A DNA stretch of 64,000 nucleotides from Tenacibaculum sp. M341 (GCF_004337695.1 NZ_SJXJ01000005.1:1-64000), one strand, 5' to 3'. Counted from the first letter of the stretch, positions 19,014 through 29,632 are shown. Program-made: numbers and translations. Notes: generated from the letters alone by a model not told the origin.

Positions 19014-19387
19014 TGTATAATTGTTTGAATTAATCGTTCGCTAAAGTCTTAATTTTATCTTAATTAAACAATTTTTTAACAAAAAAACATAATAAACACG
19101 CTGATTTTAGGAGTTTCTTTTTGATTTTTTTAAAGATGTTTTAACTATTTGTTTTATTTTTTTGAGAATACTTTAACTTAAGTTTTTTGAGGACTTTTTA
19201 ATTTTTTTAGTAAAGAGGTTCAGGTATTTGTACTTTTATTATTAAAGCAATCTTTTTGTTGGAAGTTCTTAATTTTACTACATCCAATTATTTGATTTTT
19301 TTCTATTGTGTAGGTTTAATTTATAATGAATATAAATATTACAACTAGGTGTCTTTTTAAGTGTAATATTTTCAGATAAATAGCAAA
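19014..19387. other. non-coding stretch between the two SusC/SusD operons
   Basis: No gene is visible in this AT-rich interval. It must contain the promoter of the first SusC operon. A 29-base block at 19024-19052 is shared almost exactly with the region upstream of the second SusC gene (23957-23984); on the minus strand both read TTAAGA, C or T, TTTAGC, then ATTAATTCAAA. This is the best candidate for a common control element, but it does not fit TAnnTTTG well. Confidence 0.5.
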
Positions 19388-19409
19388 AGCCACCTAATTT
19401 TAGGTGGCT
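19388..19409 (-). terminator. terminator of the second SusC/SusD operon
   Basis: A perfect nine-bp stem (AGCCACCTA at 19388-19396, TAGGTGGCT at 19401-19409) with a four-base loop lies 31 bases after the SusD stop codon. The following minus-strand tract is only moderately T-rich (TTTGCTATTTAT). Confidence 0.7.
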
Positions 19410-19440
19410 ATTGTAATAAAAATTTCGTTTATATGAAATA

Positions 19441-20769
19441 TTAATTTGTATCCCAGTCTACTTTATCAGTTAAAGTAACATTAGGAGTGTTTGAGTTTAA
19501 CTCTATTTCTGTTTGAGGGTATAATAATCTTGTAGGTATTGCTGTACCATTATTAGGTGTTAAAGAAGGTATTCCAGTTCTTCTCCAGTCAGAATAAGAC
19601 TCTGGGTTTGCATATAAAGCGAACCATTTTTGAGTAATTATATTTTCTAATGTTATTACAGCAGGATTTACAACTGTCTGAGAGATGTAGGTGTTATACT
19701 GAGAGGTTGTTAGACCAAGGCTAGAAAAAGAACTTTTGATTCCTTCTAGATAAGACTCTTTGATGTCAGTTTGAGAACCTCCAGATTGTAATAAGCATTC
19801 TGCTTTTGCGAACATTAATTCCGTGTACGAAATTAAATCAACAGGTTGATCGATTACAAAAAACTCGTGAGAGTCAACAGTGTCTCCAAAAAGAGATGTA
19901 CCATCTCCATCATAGATGTCTAACCTTGGATCATTAACGCTTGTTAAAGCATCTCCATAGGTTTGGTTAAATCCTATGTCACCTCTATCTCTGTTAAATT
20001 GATACCAAGGAGAGGCAGTGGCAGCACCACTTCCAAATTTAAAACTAAAATTTTCGTCAGAAGAAGAAAAAGCGTTGTTTATTGATGCTAAAGCATTTGT
20101 GTAGTTAGTGTTACTTAATAATCCTTGGTGTAAGTATGCACGAGCATCAATAGCGTGTGTTGCCTTTATCCACAGAGCAATATTGTTACCATAAATTTCA
20201 TCTCCTGATAAAGCTAATCCTCCATCATCGGAACTAAAACTAGTTCTTGCTTCTGTAAGGAGTTTGTGTACTTCTGCATAAATGTCTGCTTGAGAGTCAT
20301 ATTTAGGTTGTAACAAGTCAATTCCAGCAAATGCTTCTGAGTATGGGATGCTATTCCAGTAATCAGTCATTGTTAACAAAGAAAATGCTGTTAATGTTTT
20401 TCCTACACCCACATAGTGATTGTAGCCCTCTTTAGTTGTGTTATCAGTCATTATTTTTAAATTTTGTAAGACATCAACATAAAAATTTGTCCAATCATTT
20501 TCAAAGTTTGAACCTGCTAGTGTATAGTTGTTAAAACCAGCCCACTGTCTGGCAACACCTTCTACTTGTTGTACAAAAATGCCTGAAAATCTAGATATAT
20601 TCGAGTTGTATTCAAAAGCCAGTGCTAATTCTGCAGGTGCTAATAGTGCTGCTGGAGAAACGCTAATGGGATCGTTAGGGTTTTCATTGGTGCCTTCCAG
20701 AAATTCTTCACAAGAAACAATACCAATAGAAATTAATGAGATATATACTACGTATAATATTTTTTTCAT
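19441..20769 (-). CDS. SusD/RagB-like outer-membrane lipoprotein (operon 2)
   Basis: This 442-residue lipoprotein has a lipobox at IGIVSC (Cys20) followed by EEFLEGTNENPNDP. The C-terminal segment KWFALYANPESYSDWRRTGIPSL is the SusD-like signature also seen in the first operon's SusD. It begins nine bases after the SusC stop, the same spacing as in operon 1. It is about 100 residues shorter than the other SusD of this window and shares little sequence outside the signature, so the two systems probably take up different substrates. Confidence 0.92.
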   Translation of the reverse strand: MKKILYVVYISLISIGIVSCEEFLEGTNENPNDPISVSPAALLAPAELALAFEYNSNISRFSGIFVQQVEGVARQWAGFNNYTLAGSNFENDWTNFYVDVLQNLKIMTDNTTKEGYNHYVGVGKTLTAFSLLTMTDYWNSIPYSEAFAGIDLLQPKYDSQADIYAEVHKLLTEARTSFSSDDGGLALSGDEIYGNNIALWIKATHAIDARAYLHQGLLSNTNYTNALASINNAFSSSDENFSFKFGSGAATASPWYQFNRDRGDIGFNQTYGDALTSVNDPRLDIYDGDGTSLFGDTVDSHEFFVIDQPVDLISYTELMFAKAECLLQSGGSQTDIKESYLEGIKSSFSSLGLTTSQYNTYISQTVVNPAVITLENIITQKWFALYANPESYSDWRRTGIPSLTPNNGTAIPTRLLYPQTEIELNSNTPNVTLTDKVDWDTN

Positions 20770-20778
20770 GATTATTTT

Positions 20779-23700
20779 TTAAAAAGTTAAGTTAAGACCA
20801 AAACCATAAGATTTTGTACCTGGGTTGTTGAAGTAATCAACTCCTTGCGCATTACTACCAGCACCAGTTAAACTAGTTTCTGGGTCAACACCTGTATACG
20901 GAGTGTCTAACCAAAGATTATTTCCAGTGAAAGTCACACTGATGTTGTCAAAAAAGTCACTATTGAAAGCACTAGTTAAGTCGTAGCTTAAATTAAGTGT
21001 TCTTAAACGTAGCCAAGAGGCGTCCTGAACAAAGTGCTCATCAACATTACCAAAACCGTTAAGTCCACTAGATCTATAATAGTATTCATTTATATTTGCA
21101 ACAATGTCATTAGGTGAACCGTCAGATTGCTTAACTCCTTTTATGATGGCTGTTGTACCCCTGTTTTCAGTTTGTTTACCAGTACCTACCCAAGTAAGAG
21201 CCCAATCTGTACCATTCCACATGTCACCACCTTCTTTCCATTCAAATAAAAAGCTTAAAGATAAGTTTTTATATTTAAAACTATTATTAAAACCAATAGT
21301 AAAATCAGGTGTTGGATCGCCAATAACTTGAAGGTTTGGGTCTTCTATCTGATAACCATAGTTAGGGCTGCTAGGGTTATCATCGATTATAATGTTACCA
21401 GCATCATCTCTTAAAAATTTACCACCGTAGATTTGACCGAATCTTTCACCTGGAATATTGTAAATAACAAAACCTCCTAATAATTGACTATTAACTCCTT
21501 CTGCTAAACTGTTAACTATTGTTTCACTTTTATCAAAGTTGATTCCTAAGTCATATTTGAAGTCTTCGTTGTCAACTACTTTTAAATTTAATGTAGCTTC
21601 AAATCCTGTTGTTTCTAATTCTCCAGAATTAAGGAAACTAGAGCTGTATCCAGTTGCTGCTGAGATTGGAACTGCCAGTATTTGATTATCAGCAACGCTG
21701 TTATAATAAGCAAAATCAAGATTAATTCTGTTTTTAAATAAACGAAGGTCTAAACCTAATTCAGTTGAAGTTACCGTAGAAGGAATAAGGTTGTTGTTAC
21801 CCAGTGTATTGTCTATTTGGAATCCTGGAGTTCCATTAAAAGGGAAATCGATACCATTAGACCAACCATCTCTAATTTGCGCTACTTCAAATGCTGTAGA
21901 TGTAGCATAAGCAACAGGAGCTCCTGCACCAACTTGTGCCCAAGATGCTCTTAGTTTTCCGAAAAAGTTACTATCGTCAATAAGTTCGCTAAATACAAAA
22001 CCTAGACTTGCAGAAGGATAAAAAAGATCTATGTCATTTAAGTCAAAGTCAGTAGGATCTTCCAATGTAGATAAGTAGTCCTGTCTACCAGTAAGGGTTA
22101 AATATAGTAATTCTTTATATGAAAGATCTAGTTGACCATAGAAACCAATATTTCTTCTTCTAGTAATGTCGTAATCTGATTGTGTAGTTGAAGCATTTGT
22201 AATATTATTAAAGCCTTTAATTCCTAATTCATCACCTCTTGTGAAAGTGTTTATTATTTCCTGTGAATAGATATTTGTACCAAGTAAATACCCTAAATTA
22301 AAATCTTCTGATAAATCAAAATTACCATTTAAGTTAAAGTAACTATCAGTATGGAAATAATTATAATTATCTAATATTATAGCACCTGCTGTATTGGTTC
22401 TTGAACCAATATCAAAAAATTGAACTCTATCATCAGAGTAAGAGTCTACACCAATATTCGCAGATAGGTTTAACCATTTTTTTATTTCATAATTTAAACC
22501 AACAGAACCTGTAAATCTATTGACGTTATCTGTGTAAGGAGCATTGTTTATGATCCAATAAGGGTTGTCGTATCCAGCACCCCCGCGATAATTCCTTTGG
22601 GTTCCGTCTAAAAATTCGTAAGCACTAACTTCGTTTTCAGCGTTTGTAAATCCATTTGCATTATCAAAAGAAGCAGGTGTTCTAAGAAGTCCTAACATTA
22701 AACCAGAGGTATTGCTACCTTGTTGTATTCTGTATGAATCAGAATTGGTAAATGTACCTGACATATTTACCTTAAATTTCTTAGTAATGTCGGCAGATCC
22801 AGAAAAACTTAAAGTGTTTCTGTTAAAGCTGTTTTTAGGCACGATACCTTCTTCATTTAATCTGCTGTATGAGACTCTGAAAGATGTTTTTTCACCTCCA
22901 CCTGATACAGATACAGCATTTTCAGTAGTTATACCTGTTTGAAAAAAGTCAAAAACATTATAAGGAGTAGCTTTTCTTAAGTTTCCAGTAGTATTTCCAG
23001 TAACTATTCTACCGTTTTTGTCATATGCATAGTCCGAACCATCCCAGTATAAGTTGTCGAAACTAGGTCCCCAGCTACCAAAAGCACCAGTTTCTGGACC
23101 AGACCAAACTCCCCCAAAACCTTGTGCGTATTTGGTTTGTAATTCAGGTAACTTATTTGCTTCAGAAAAACTTAAGTTTGATCTAACGTTTACTTTTATT
23201 TTTCCTGATTTACCTTTTTTAGTAGTAATAACAATAACTCCATTACCACCATCAACACCATAAAGAGCAGCCGCAGCACCTCCTTTAAGTACGTTAATTG
23301 ATTCAATGTCTGCAGGGTTGATGTCCATACCTCTGTTCGATCCAGCAACTCCAGCATTTCTGTCTTCAGATGCAAATTGAGAATTGTCAATTCTAACGCC
23401 ATCTACAATAATTAAAGCTTGGTTATTTCCTGATAATGAAGTTTGTCCTCTGATTACAATTCTACTTCCAGCACCAGCCGCTCCAGAACTATTTGTGATT
23501 TTAACACCTGCTGCTTGTCCTGTAAGGGCTGATATAGGGTCGTTTGCATTTGATTTAGAGATAACATCAGCACTAACGTTTTGAGTGGCGTACCCGACTC
23601 TTCTTGTACTTTTTTTAACTCCTAATGCTGTAACGACTACTTCTTCAAGTACATTGTCACCAGACATTACTAAGTCAATAGTGTTAGAAGAACCTACTGT

Positions 23701-23946
23701 TTTTTCTGCAGTCTTCATTCCAACAAAACTAAAAATAAGGATATCTCCAGTTTTAGCTTTAATAGAATAATTACCATCAAAATCAGTTTCAGTTCCTGTA
23801 CTGGTCCCCTTTTTTACAACACTAACTCCTGGTAAGGGGCCAGAATCGTCAGAAACTGTACCAGAAATCGTTTTGTCTTGTGCAAAGGATATTTGCACAA
23901 TTAACGCCAATAGAAGCGTTAAAATCCCATTGATTTTTGTTTTCAT
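20779..23946 (-). CDS. SusC/RagA family TonB-linked outer-membrane receptor (operon 2)
   Basis: This 1055-residue receptor has a signal peptide, the carboxypeptidase-like beta domain (25-100), a plug with GQAAGVKI and LSGNNQALIIVDGVRI (about 135-190), and a TonB-dependent barrel ending in NLTF. The N-terminal 105 residues nearly match the first SusC; the plug and barrel do not. The plug carries the classical SusC-type motif VLKGGAAAALYGVDGGNG. It pairs with the SusD-like lipoprotein nine bases downstream. No regulator of the SusR, ECF or anti-sigma type is adjacent to either operon. Confidence 0.95.
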   Translation of the reverse strand: MKTKINGILTLLLALIVQISFAQDKTISGTVSDDSGPLPGVSVVKKGTSTGTETDFDGNYSIKAKTGDILIFSFVGMKTAEKTVGSSNTIDLVMSGDNVLEEVVVTALGVKKSTRRVGYATQNVSADVISKSNANDPISALTGQAAGVKITNSSGAAGAGSRIVIRGQTSLSGNNQALIIVDGVRIDNSQFASEDRNAGVAGSNRGMDINPADIESINVLKGGAAAALYGVDGGNGVIVITTKKGKSGKIKVNVRSNLSFSEANKLPELQTKYAQGFGGVWSGPETGAFGSWGPSFDNLYWDGSDYAYDKNGRIVTGNTTGNLRKATPYNVFDFFQTGITTENAVSVSGGGEKTSFRVSYSRLNEEGIVPKNSFNRNTLSFSGSADITKKFKVNMSGTFTNSDSYRIQQGSNTSGLMLGLLRTPASFDNANGFTNAENEVSAYEFLDGTQRNYRGGAGYDNPYWIINNAPYTDNVNRFTGSVGLNYEIKKWLNLSANIGVDSYSDDRVQFFDIGSRTNTAGAIILDNYNYFHTDSYFNLNGNFDLSEDFNLGYLLGTNIYSQEIINTFTRGDELGIKGFNNITNASTTQSDYDITRRRNIGFYGQLDLSYKELLYLTLTGRQDYLSTLEDPTDFDLNDIDLFYPSASLGFVFSELIDDSNFFGKLRASWAQVGAGAPVAYATSTAFEVAQIRDGWSNGIDFPFNGTPGFQIDNTLGNNNLIPSTVTSTELGLDLRLFKNRINLDFAYYNSVADNQILAVPISAATGYSSSFLNSGELETTGFEATLNLKVVDNEDFKYDLGINFDKSETIVNSLAEGVNSQLLGGFVIYNIPGERFGQIYGGKFLRDDAGNIIIDDNPSSPNYGYQIEDPNLQVIGDPTPDFTIGFNNSFKYKNLSLSFLFEWKEGGDMWNGTDWALTWVGTGKQTENRGTTAIIKGVKQSDGSPNDIVANINEYYYRSSGLNGFGNVDEHFVQDASWLRLRTLNLSYDLTSAFNSDFFDNISVTFTGNNLWLDTPYTGVDPETSLTGAGSNAQGVDYFNNPGTKSYGFGLNLTF

Positions 23947-24060
23947 TATGTGTTTATTTGAATTAATTGCAGCTAAAATCTTAAATTAAACTTAAAAAAA
24001 CAACAAAAACAGTTAATAAAATGTAAATAAAATCATAATTGTCTTAAAAAACCTGAGGAA

Positions 24061-25713
24061 TCAAAAAAAGTTGATGTAGCTTACTGAAAGGTTTAAAATG
24101 TTGGTTTTGTTTAAGTTTGAGTTGCTGGATGCAAGAGATATGTTAAAAGAAGAATTGTTTTTTTTGAAAAAGTAGCCAATACCGTATCCTATAGCATTTT
24201 GTTGAATGGAAAATGGGTTGTCTATAATTCCTATGTCAAAAATTGAGTATAAGTACGATTTAGATGAGGTTAAGAATCTATATTCACCATTAAGGTAGGA
24301 GTATTTGGATGTGAAAATACTTTGTTGGTCAAAACCTCTCAGTGAATTTGGTCCTCCAATTCTATACAGTTCGTTGTTGAGAAAACTGCTCGAGTTAATT
24401 AAAGCTGATTCGTTTCTTAAAAAGAGAAAGTTTCTGTTGTTTATTTGATATAGATATGATGCTTCTATAAAAAGTTTATTTTGGTTTACTTTTTTTGAAT
24501 TTGTTTGTTGTCTATCACCGAAAAGGTAGCTTGTTTTCAAGAAAAGCTTTTTTTTGAAAATTTCGTGTTCTATTAGAGTAAGGTATGTTAGTTGTCCTCC
24601 AAAAAGTGTCGTGTTAAAATTCTCTATGGTTTCTGCGTTGTTTGATAAAAGATTTACTGAAGTTTCAGATTCTAGAGAAGCGCCAATGTCTATTTTTGGA
24701 GATAATTTATATGTTAGTGAATTTTTGAATTTAGAATTTGAAAAAGAGTTTTCCTCATTATATATGTTTAAAGAAGTTTCTGTAGATAGAGGAGAGTTGA
24801 AAATAAACGGTATTTTTAATAAAACATTGATGTTTTGTCTTTCGTTTCCATTAGCATTCCATGTTAAATGAAAAGTTTCGCCTGAGTTTAAGATGTTGTT
24901 TAGTTTCAGGTTTATATTTCCACTAAAGTTTAAGTCACCGTTATCAGATGGAGTAAGGTTTAATATTCCATCAAAATTGTTAGATCTTATTTTTCTTAAG
25001 TAAAGGTAGAGTATGGTTGAGTCTTTGCTAAATAATATGTCTGGTTTCTTAATCTGTTTTATGAATTCAATACCGTTTAATGCTTCAGAAATTTTATTGA
25101 CCTTGTCTTTGTTGTATAGAGTTGAATTGTTGATTTTTAAAAAGTGTTTCAAGAATTTCTTTGGAAACTTTTCATATCCTTTTATGATTATGTTATTTAT
25201 TTTTCTTTTTCTAGATTCTTTTATTCTTAATGTAACTGTAATTTGTTTATCTTTTTTTTGAATATCTTCTAAAGATAGTTTAGAAAAAGGACTACCTTTT
25301 TTTTCTAAGTTGAAATTTATATTGTCAATGAACTTTTCTAAGTTAGAGATATGGATTGTTTTTTCTTTTTGTTGAGTTTGTAAAGTGTTTTGTGTATTAA
25401 TTGGTATTGATAATTTAATTGAATCAATTTTTTGTCCTAGAGTTAAAAAAGCATCAAATCCTTCTTTATTTTTTTTAAGAGAGTCAATTTGATTGTAAAA
25501 ATATCCTTCGCGTTTAAGTTGTTTAGATAGTGAGTCTAAATGAAGATTGAGCTTTTTTATGTTAGTGTGCTTTTTGATGTATTTAATTGAAGGTAAAATC
25601 TTGCTATCAGTACTGTCTTTTGTTTTCAGTGTTAGAGAGATTTCTTGAGAAAAAACTAAAGAACTAGATAATATATAATATGATGTTAAAAATGTAAATA
25701 AGTATTTGTTCAA
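24061..25713 (-). CDS. BamA/TamA-like outer-membrane protein (POTRA plus surface-antigen barrel)
   Basis: This 550-residue protein has a signal peptide (cleavage near VFSQ), a region of about 200 residues with at least one POTRA-like fold (KINNIIIKGYEKFPKKFL, about 170-225) and a C-terminal Omp85-type barrel. The barrel has the conserved lid-lock motif RGF in GGPNSLRGFDQQS (about 455-470) and ends in an aromatic (SVSYINFF). Omp85 proteins insert beta-barrels or transport proteins across the outer membrane. Its length is too short for BamA itself (which has five POTRA domains), so it is a smaller paralog of unknown cargo. It is divergent from rpsL. Confidence 0.82.
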   Translation of the reverse strand: MNKYLFTFLTSYYILSSSLVFSQEISLTLKTKDSTDSKILPSIKYIKKHTNIKKLNLHLDSLSKQLKREGYFYNQIDSLKKNKEGFDAFLTLGQKIDSIKLSIPINTQNTLQTQQKEKTIHISNLEKFIDNINFNLEKKGSPFSKLSLEDIQKKDKQITVTLRIKESRKRKINNIIIKGYEKFPKKFLKHFLKINNSTLYNKDKVNKISEALNGIEFIKQIKKPDILFSKDSTILYLYLRKIRSNNFDGILNLTPSDNGDLNFSGNINLKLNNILNSGETFHLTWNANGNERQNINVLLKIPFIFNSPLSTETSLNIYNEENSFSNSKFKNSLTYKLSPKIDIGASLESETSVNLLSNNAETIENFNTTLFGGQLTYLTLIEHEIFKKKLFLKTSYLFGDRQQTNSKKVNQNKLFIEASYLYQINNRNFLFLRNESALINSSSFLNNELYRIGGPNSLRGFDQQSIFTSKYSYLNGEYRFLTSSKSYLYSIFDIGIIDNPFSIQQNAIGYGIGYFFKKNNSSFNISLASSNSNLNKTNILNLSVSYINFF

Positions 25714-25798
25714 AATAAATGTAAAAAGACAAAAATACGGTAAAAGCCCCTTTTTTTCAATATGTTTTAAAAGAACGCTTAAAAATAACTTCTTGATA

Positions 25799-25829
25799 TT
25801 TGAATAATTAGAAATTAATCGTACATTTG
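25799..25829 (+). promoter_or_regulatory. promoter of the str operon (rpsL)
   Basis: TTTG at 25799-25802 and TACATTTG at 25822-25829 are separated by 19 bases, a perfect match to the Bacteroidota vegetative promoter TTTG-N19-21-TAnnTTTG. Transcription should start near 25836, leaving a leader of about 57 bases before rpsL. Confidence 0.85.
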
Positions 25830-25892
25830 CACACTCTTAAAAATAGAGAATTAATATTAATAAGTACAAACGAAAACAAGTAATTAATTAGT

Positions 25893-26273
25893 ATGCCAAC
25901 TATTCAACAATTAGTTCGTAAAGGAAGAACCAAAATAACTAAGAAGAGTAAATCGGCTGCTTTGATGGCATGTCCTCAAAGACGTGGAGTTTGTACGCGT
26001 GTTTATACAACTACACCTAAGAAGCCTAATTCAGCGATGCGTAAAGTAGCGCGTGTTAGGTTGACAAACGGTAATGAAATCAACGCGTACATCCCAGGAG
26101 AGGGACACAACCTTCAGGAGCACTCGATAGTATTAGTTAGAGGTGGAAGGGTAAAAGATTTACCAGGAGTAAAATACCACATCGTACGTGGTGCATTAGA
26201 TACTGCAGGTGTTGAGGGAAGAACTCAACGTAGGTCAAAATATGGTGCAAAACGCCCTAAAGACAAAAAGTAG
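25893..26273 (+). CDS. rpsL: 30S ribosomal protein S12
   Basis: This 126-residue protein shows the invariant S12 segments [11 protein letters not shown] at the N-terminus, [15 protein letters not shown] in the middle and the decoding-site loop [23 protein letters not shown]. The lysines altered by streptomycin-resistance mutations (in KKPNSA and in the VKDLPGV loop) have the wild-type residues. First gene of the str operon, with the promoter at 25799-25829. Confidence 0.98.
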   Translation: MPTIQQLVRKGRTKITKKSKSAALMACPQRRGVCTRVYTTTPKKPNSAMRKVARVRLTNGNEINAYIPGEGHNLQEHSIVLVRGGRVKDLPGVKYHIVRGALDTAGVEGRTQRRSKYGAKRPKDKK

Positions 26274-26304
26274 TATAATATTTTAACTTTTTTAATGTAA
26301 AGAC

Positions 26305-26781
26305 ATGAGAAAAAGAAGAGCGAAAAAGAGAGTTTTGTTACCAGATCCAAAATTTAATGATCAATTAGTAACACGTTTTGTAAACAACTTAATGTGGGAC
26401 GGTAAGAAATCTGTAGCGTTCAAAGTGTTTTACGATGCAATGGAAATCGTAGAGCAAAAGAAAACTGACGAAGAGAAGTCAGCACTAGAAATTTGGAAAG
26501 ACGGTTTGTCTAACGTAATGCCTCACGTGGAAGTTCGTTCAAGACGTGTGGGAGGGGCTACATTTCAAATACCAATGCAAATTCGTCCAGACCGTAAGGT
26601 GTCAATGGCAATTAAGTGGCTTATTAGCTATGCTCGTAAGCGTAATGAAAAGACAATGGCACAACGTTTAGCAGCTGAAGTATTAGCAGCAGCTAAAGAA
26701 GAAGGAGCGGCAGTGAAAAAGCGTACTGATACGCATAAAATGGCTGAAGCAAATAAAGCATTCTCACACTTTAGATTCTAA
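26305..26781 (+). CDS. rpsG: 30S ribosomal protein S7
   Basis: This 158-residue protein has the S7 hallmarks: MRKRRAKKR at the start, [18 protein letters not shown] and [20 protein letters not shown], and the C-terminal FSHFRF. S7 binds the 3' major domain of 16S rRNA and starts head assembly of the small subunit. It lies 31 bases after rpsL and seven before fusA. Confidence 0.98.
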   Translation: MRKRRAKKRVLLPDPKFNDQLVTRFVNNLMWDGKKSVAFKVFYDAMEIVEQKKTDEEKSALEIWKDGLSNVMPHVEVRSRRVGGATFQIPMQIRPDRKVSMAIKWLISYARKRNEKTMAQRLAAEVLAAAKEEGAAVKKRTDTHKMAEANKAFSHFRF

Positions 26782-26787
26782 TATACA

Positions 26788-28905
26788 ATGGCTAGAAATT
26801 TAAAATTTACAAGAAACATAGGTATTGCTGCTCATATTGATGCAGGTAAAACTACAACTACTGAGCGTATTCTTTATTACACAGGGGTTTCTCACAAAAT
26901 AGGTGAAGTGCACGATGGTGCAGCAACTATGGACTGGATGGAACAAGAGCAAGAAAGAGGTATTACAATTACTTCTGCTGCTACAACTTGTGAGTGGAAG
27001 TTTCCGACTGAAAACGGAAATCCAACGCCAGATACTAAAGGATATCACTTTAATATTATTGATACTCCAGGTCACGTTGATTTTACAGTTGAGGTTAACC
27101 GTTCTTTACGTGTTTTAGATGGTTTAGTTTTCTTATTTAGTGCTGTTGATGGTGTTGAGCCTCAATCTGAAACTAACTGGAGATTAGCTGATAATTACAA
27201 AGTGCCTCGTATTGGTTTTGTAAATAAAATGGATCGTCAAGGATCTAACTTTTTGGCAGTTTGTCAACAAGTAAAAGATATGTTAAAATCTAACGCAGTA
27301 CCAATTGTATTAAACATTGGTGATGAAGCAGATTTTAAAGGAATAATTGATCTTGTAAAGAATCGTGCTATAGTATGGCATGATCATACACAAGGAGCAA
27401 CTTTCGATATAATCGATATTCCTGAAGACATGAAAGAAGAAGCAAGAGAGTATCGTGGTAAGTTAATCGAAGAGGTTGCTGCTTATGATGAAAACTTGCT
27501 AGAAAAATATATGGAAGATGAAGACTCTATCACAGAAGAAGAAGTACATGCTGCTCTTCGTGCTGCTGTAATGGATATGTCTATCATCCCTATGATTTGT
27601 GGTTCTGCGTTTAAAAACAAAGGAGTTCAATTTTTGTTAGATGCAGTTTGTCGTTACTTACCTTCGCCAACTGATAAAGATGCAATTATTGGTACAAATC
27701 CAGAAACTGGTGATGAGATTTCTCGTAAGCCAGATGCAAAAGAACCATTTTCTGCATTAGCATTTAAAATTGCTACTGATCCTTTCGTAGGTCGTTTAGC
27801 ATTCTTCCGTGCTTATTCAGGACGTTTAGATGCAGGTTCATATGTGTTAAATAACCGTTCAGGTAAGAAAGAACGTATTTCACGTATTTATCAAATGCAT
27901 TCTAATAAGCAAAATGCTATTGATTATATTGAAGCAGGAGATATTGGTGCTGCTGTAGGGTTTAAATCTATTAAAACGGGTGATACTTTATCTGATGAAA
28001 AGAATCCTATTGTTTTAGAATCAATGGATTTCCCAGATCCAGTAATTGGTATTGCTGTTGAGCCAAAGACAAAAGCTGATGTAGATAAATTAGGTATTGC
28101 TCTAGCTAAGTTAGCAGAAGAAGATCCTACATTTACAGTAAGAACTGACGAAGCTTCTGGTCAAACAATTATTTCAGGAATGGGTGAGTTACACCTTGAC
28201 ATTATTGTTGATCGTTTAAAGCGTGAGTTTAAAGTAGAGGTTAATGAAGGACAACCACAAGTAGAGTACAAGGAAGCTATTACAGCTGCTGCAGAGCATA
28301 GAGAAGTTTATAAAAAACAATCTGGTGGTCGTGGTAAGTTTGCTGATATTGTATTTACAATGGAACCAGCTGACGAAGGTGTTCAAGGTTTACAATTTGA
28401 ATCTGTAATTAAAGGTGGAAACGTACCAAAGGAATTTGTACCATCTGTAGAAAAAGGATTTAAAGAAGCAATGAAGAATGGACCTTTAGCAGGATACGAA
28501 ATGGATTCGATGAAGGTAACATTAAGAGATGGATCTTTCCACCCTGTGGATTCTGATCAATTATCTTTTGAGTTAGCTGCAAAAATGGGTTATAAAGCTG
28601 CTGCAAAAGCTGCAAAAGCTAAGATCATGGAGCCATTAATGAAGTTAGAAGTGTTAACTCCTGAAGAAAATATGGGAGATATCGTAGGAGATTTAAATAG
28701 AAGACGTGGTCAGGTTTCTGATATGAGTGATCGTGCTGGATCTAAAGTAGTAAAAGCATTAGTTCCTTTATCTGAAATGTTTGGTTATGTAACTGCATTA
28801 AGAACAATGTCTTCTGGTAGAGCAACTTCTACAATGGAATTTTCTCACTATGCAGAAACTCCATCAAATGTTTCAGAAGAAGTAATCGCAAACGCTAAAG
28901 GTTAA
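26788..28905 (+). CDS. fusA: elongation factor G
   Basis: This 705-residue translational GTPase carries the G1 motif [15 protein letters not shown], the switch region [20 protein letters not shown] (G3), NKMDRQG (G4) and the C-terminal EF-G domains ([24 protein letters not shown]). It moves tRNA and mRNA through the ribosome. The gene lies between rpsG and rpsJ. The tuf gene is not next to it, which is normal for this phylum. Confidence 0.98.
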   Translation: MARNLKFTRNIGIAAHIDAGKTTTTERILYYTGVSHKIGEVHDGAATMDWMEQEQERGITITSAATTCEWKFPTENGNPTPDTKGYHFNIIDTPGHVDFTVEVNRSLRVLDGLVFLFSAVDGVEPQSETNWRLADNYKVPRIGFVNKMDRQGSNFLAVCQQVKDMLKSNAVPIVLNIGDEADFKGIIDLVKNRAIVWHDHTQGATFDIIDIPEDMKEEAREYRGKLIEEVAAYDENLLEKYMEDEDSITEEEVHAALRAAVMDMSIIPMICGSAFKNKGVQFLLDAVCRYLPSPTDKDAIIGTNPETGDEISRKPDAKEPFSALAFKIATDPFVGRLAFFRAYSGRLDAGSYVLNNRSGKKERISRIYQMHSNKQNAIDYIEAGDIGAAVGFKSIKTGDTLSDEKNPIVLESMDFPDPVIGIAVEPKTKADVDKLGIALAKLAEEDPTFTVRTDEASGQTIISGMGELHLDIIVDRLKREFKVEVNEGQPQVEYKEAITAAAEHREVYKKQSGGRGKFADIVFTMEPADEGVQGLQFESVIKGGNVPKEFVPSVEKGFKEAMKNGPLAGYEMDSMKVTLRDGSFHPVDSDQLSFELAAKMGYKAAAKAAKAKIMEPLMKLEVLTPEENMGDIVGDLNRRRGQVSDMSDRAGSKVVKALVPLSEMFGYVTALRTMSSGRATSTMEFSHYAETPSNVSEEVIANAKG

Positions 28906-28925
28906 TTTACTAAATAGACAAAACG

Positions 28926-29231
28926 ATGAGTCAAAAAATTAGAATAAAATTAAAGTCTTACGATTATAATTTAGTAGATAAATCTGCTGAGAAAATAGTT
29001 AAGACAGTAAAGAGTACAGGAGCGGTTGTAAACGGACCAATTCCATTACCAACTCATAAAAAGATTTTTACAGTATTACGTTCTCCACACGTAAACAAAA
29101 AATCTAGAGAGCAATTTCAATTATCTGCTTATAAGCGTTTATTAGATATCTATAGTTCTTCTTCAAAGACTATTGATGCTTTAATGAAGCTTGAATTACC
29201 AAGTGGTGTTGAGGTAGAGATTAAGGTATAA
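28926..29231 (+). CDS. rpsJ: 30S ribosomal protein S10
   Basis: This 101-residue protein starts [18 protein letters not shown] and contains [28 protein letters not shown], the S10 signature. S10 is also NusE, an antitermination factor. Here it is the last gene of the str transcript: a strong terminator follows, so it is not read through into rplC as in many bacteria. Confidence 0.98.
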   Translation: MSQKIRIKLKSYDYNLVDKSAEKIVKTVKSTGAVVNGPIPLPTHKKIFTVLRSPHVNKKSREQFQLSAYKRLLDIYSSSSKTIDALMKLELPSGVEVEIKV

Positions 29232-29253
29232 GTATTTTATACTTAAAAATAAT

Positions 29254-29290
29254 AAAAGACTTTCTTACATTGTGTAAGAAAGTCTTTTTG
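29254..29290 (+). terminator. strong terminator after rpsJ
   Basis: A perfect 16-bp stem (29254-29269 with 29273-29288, core GACTTTCTTACA) and a three-base loop end in a T tract. It lies 23 bases after the rpsJ stop and separates the str operon from the rplC operon. Confidence 0.9.
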
Positions 29291-29504
29291 CTTTTAATAA
29301 TTAATTTAAAACGTATACAGACAGTGTTTTTCTGAATAATCAGTTAATTATTTGGCTAGATACAAATCAATATATGAATAGTTTTAAACTTGTGAAAGTC
29401 GTAAATTAAATAAAAATGCAATGCTTATAAATTTATAAATGAAGCTTTAGAATTATTCTTTTTTGAGTTATCTAAAAAGAAATCAGCTAAATAATTGAGT
29501 TTAT
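29291..29504. other. AT-rich non-coding stretch between rpsJ terminator and rplC promoter
   Basis: I see no open frame, repeat or RNA structure that stands out in these about 210 bases. It is ordinary AT-rich sequence placed between a strong terminator and a strong promoter. Confidence 0.5.
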
Positions 29505-29536
29505 TTTGGTTAAATGTATTTTTTTTTATACTTTCG
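29505..29536 (+). promoter_or_regulatory. promoter of the rplC (S10-like) operon
   Basis: TTTG at 29505-29508 and TACTTTCG at 29529-29536 are 20 bases apart. The -7 box matches TAnnTTTG except for one T-to-C change. Transcription should start near 29543, giving a leader of about 230 bases before rplC. Confidence 0.7.
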
Positions 29537-29587
29537 CAGTCCGAAATTCAAGGTATTAACTATTTGTTAACCTTGTGTTTAGGAAAC

Positions 29588-29632
29588 ATGTCCGGAGGAG
29601 TTCACGAAGGAAAAACGGTAAAACACAAATAG
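29588..29632 (+). other. possible 14-codon leader ORF
   Basis: ATG at 29588 opens a frame reading MSGGVHEGKTVKHK and stops at TAG 29630-29632, only three bases before the terminator stem at 29635. The position is right for a leader peptide, but a frame this short can arise by chance and it lies inside a strongly structured region. Confidence 0.25.

Noticed and set aside
26800-27075. Open frames opposite fusA, and similar antisense frames inside rpoA, rpsE, eno, carA and the SusC/SusD genes
   Set aside because: They mirror strongly conserved coding sequence, have no codon pattern or motif of their own and no start context; they are shadows of the real genes.
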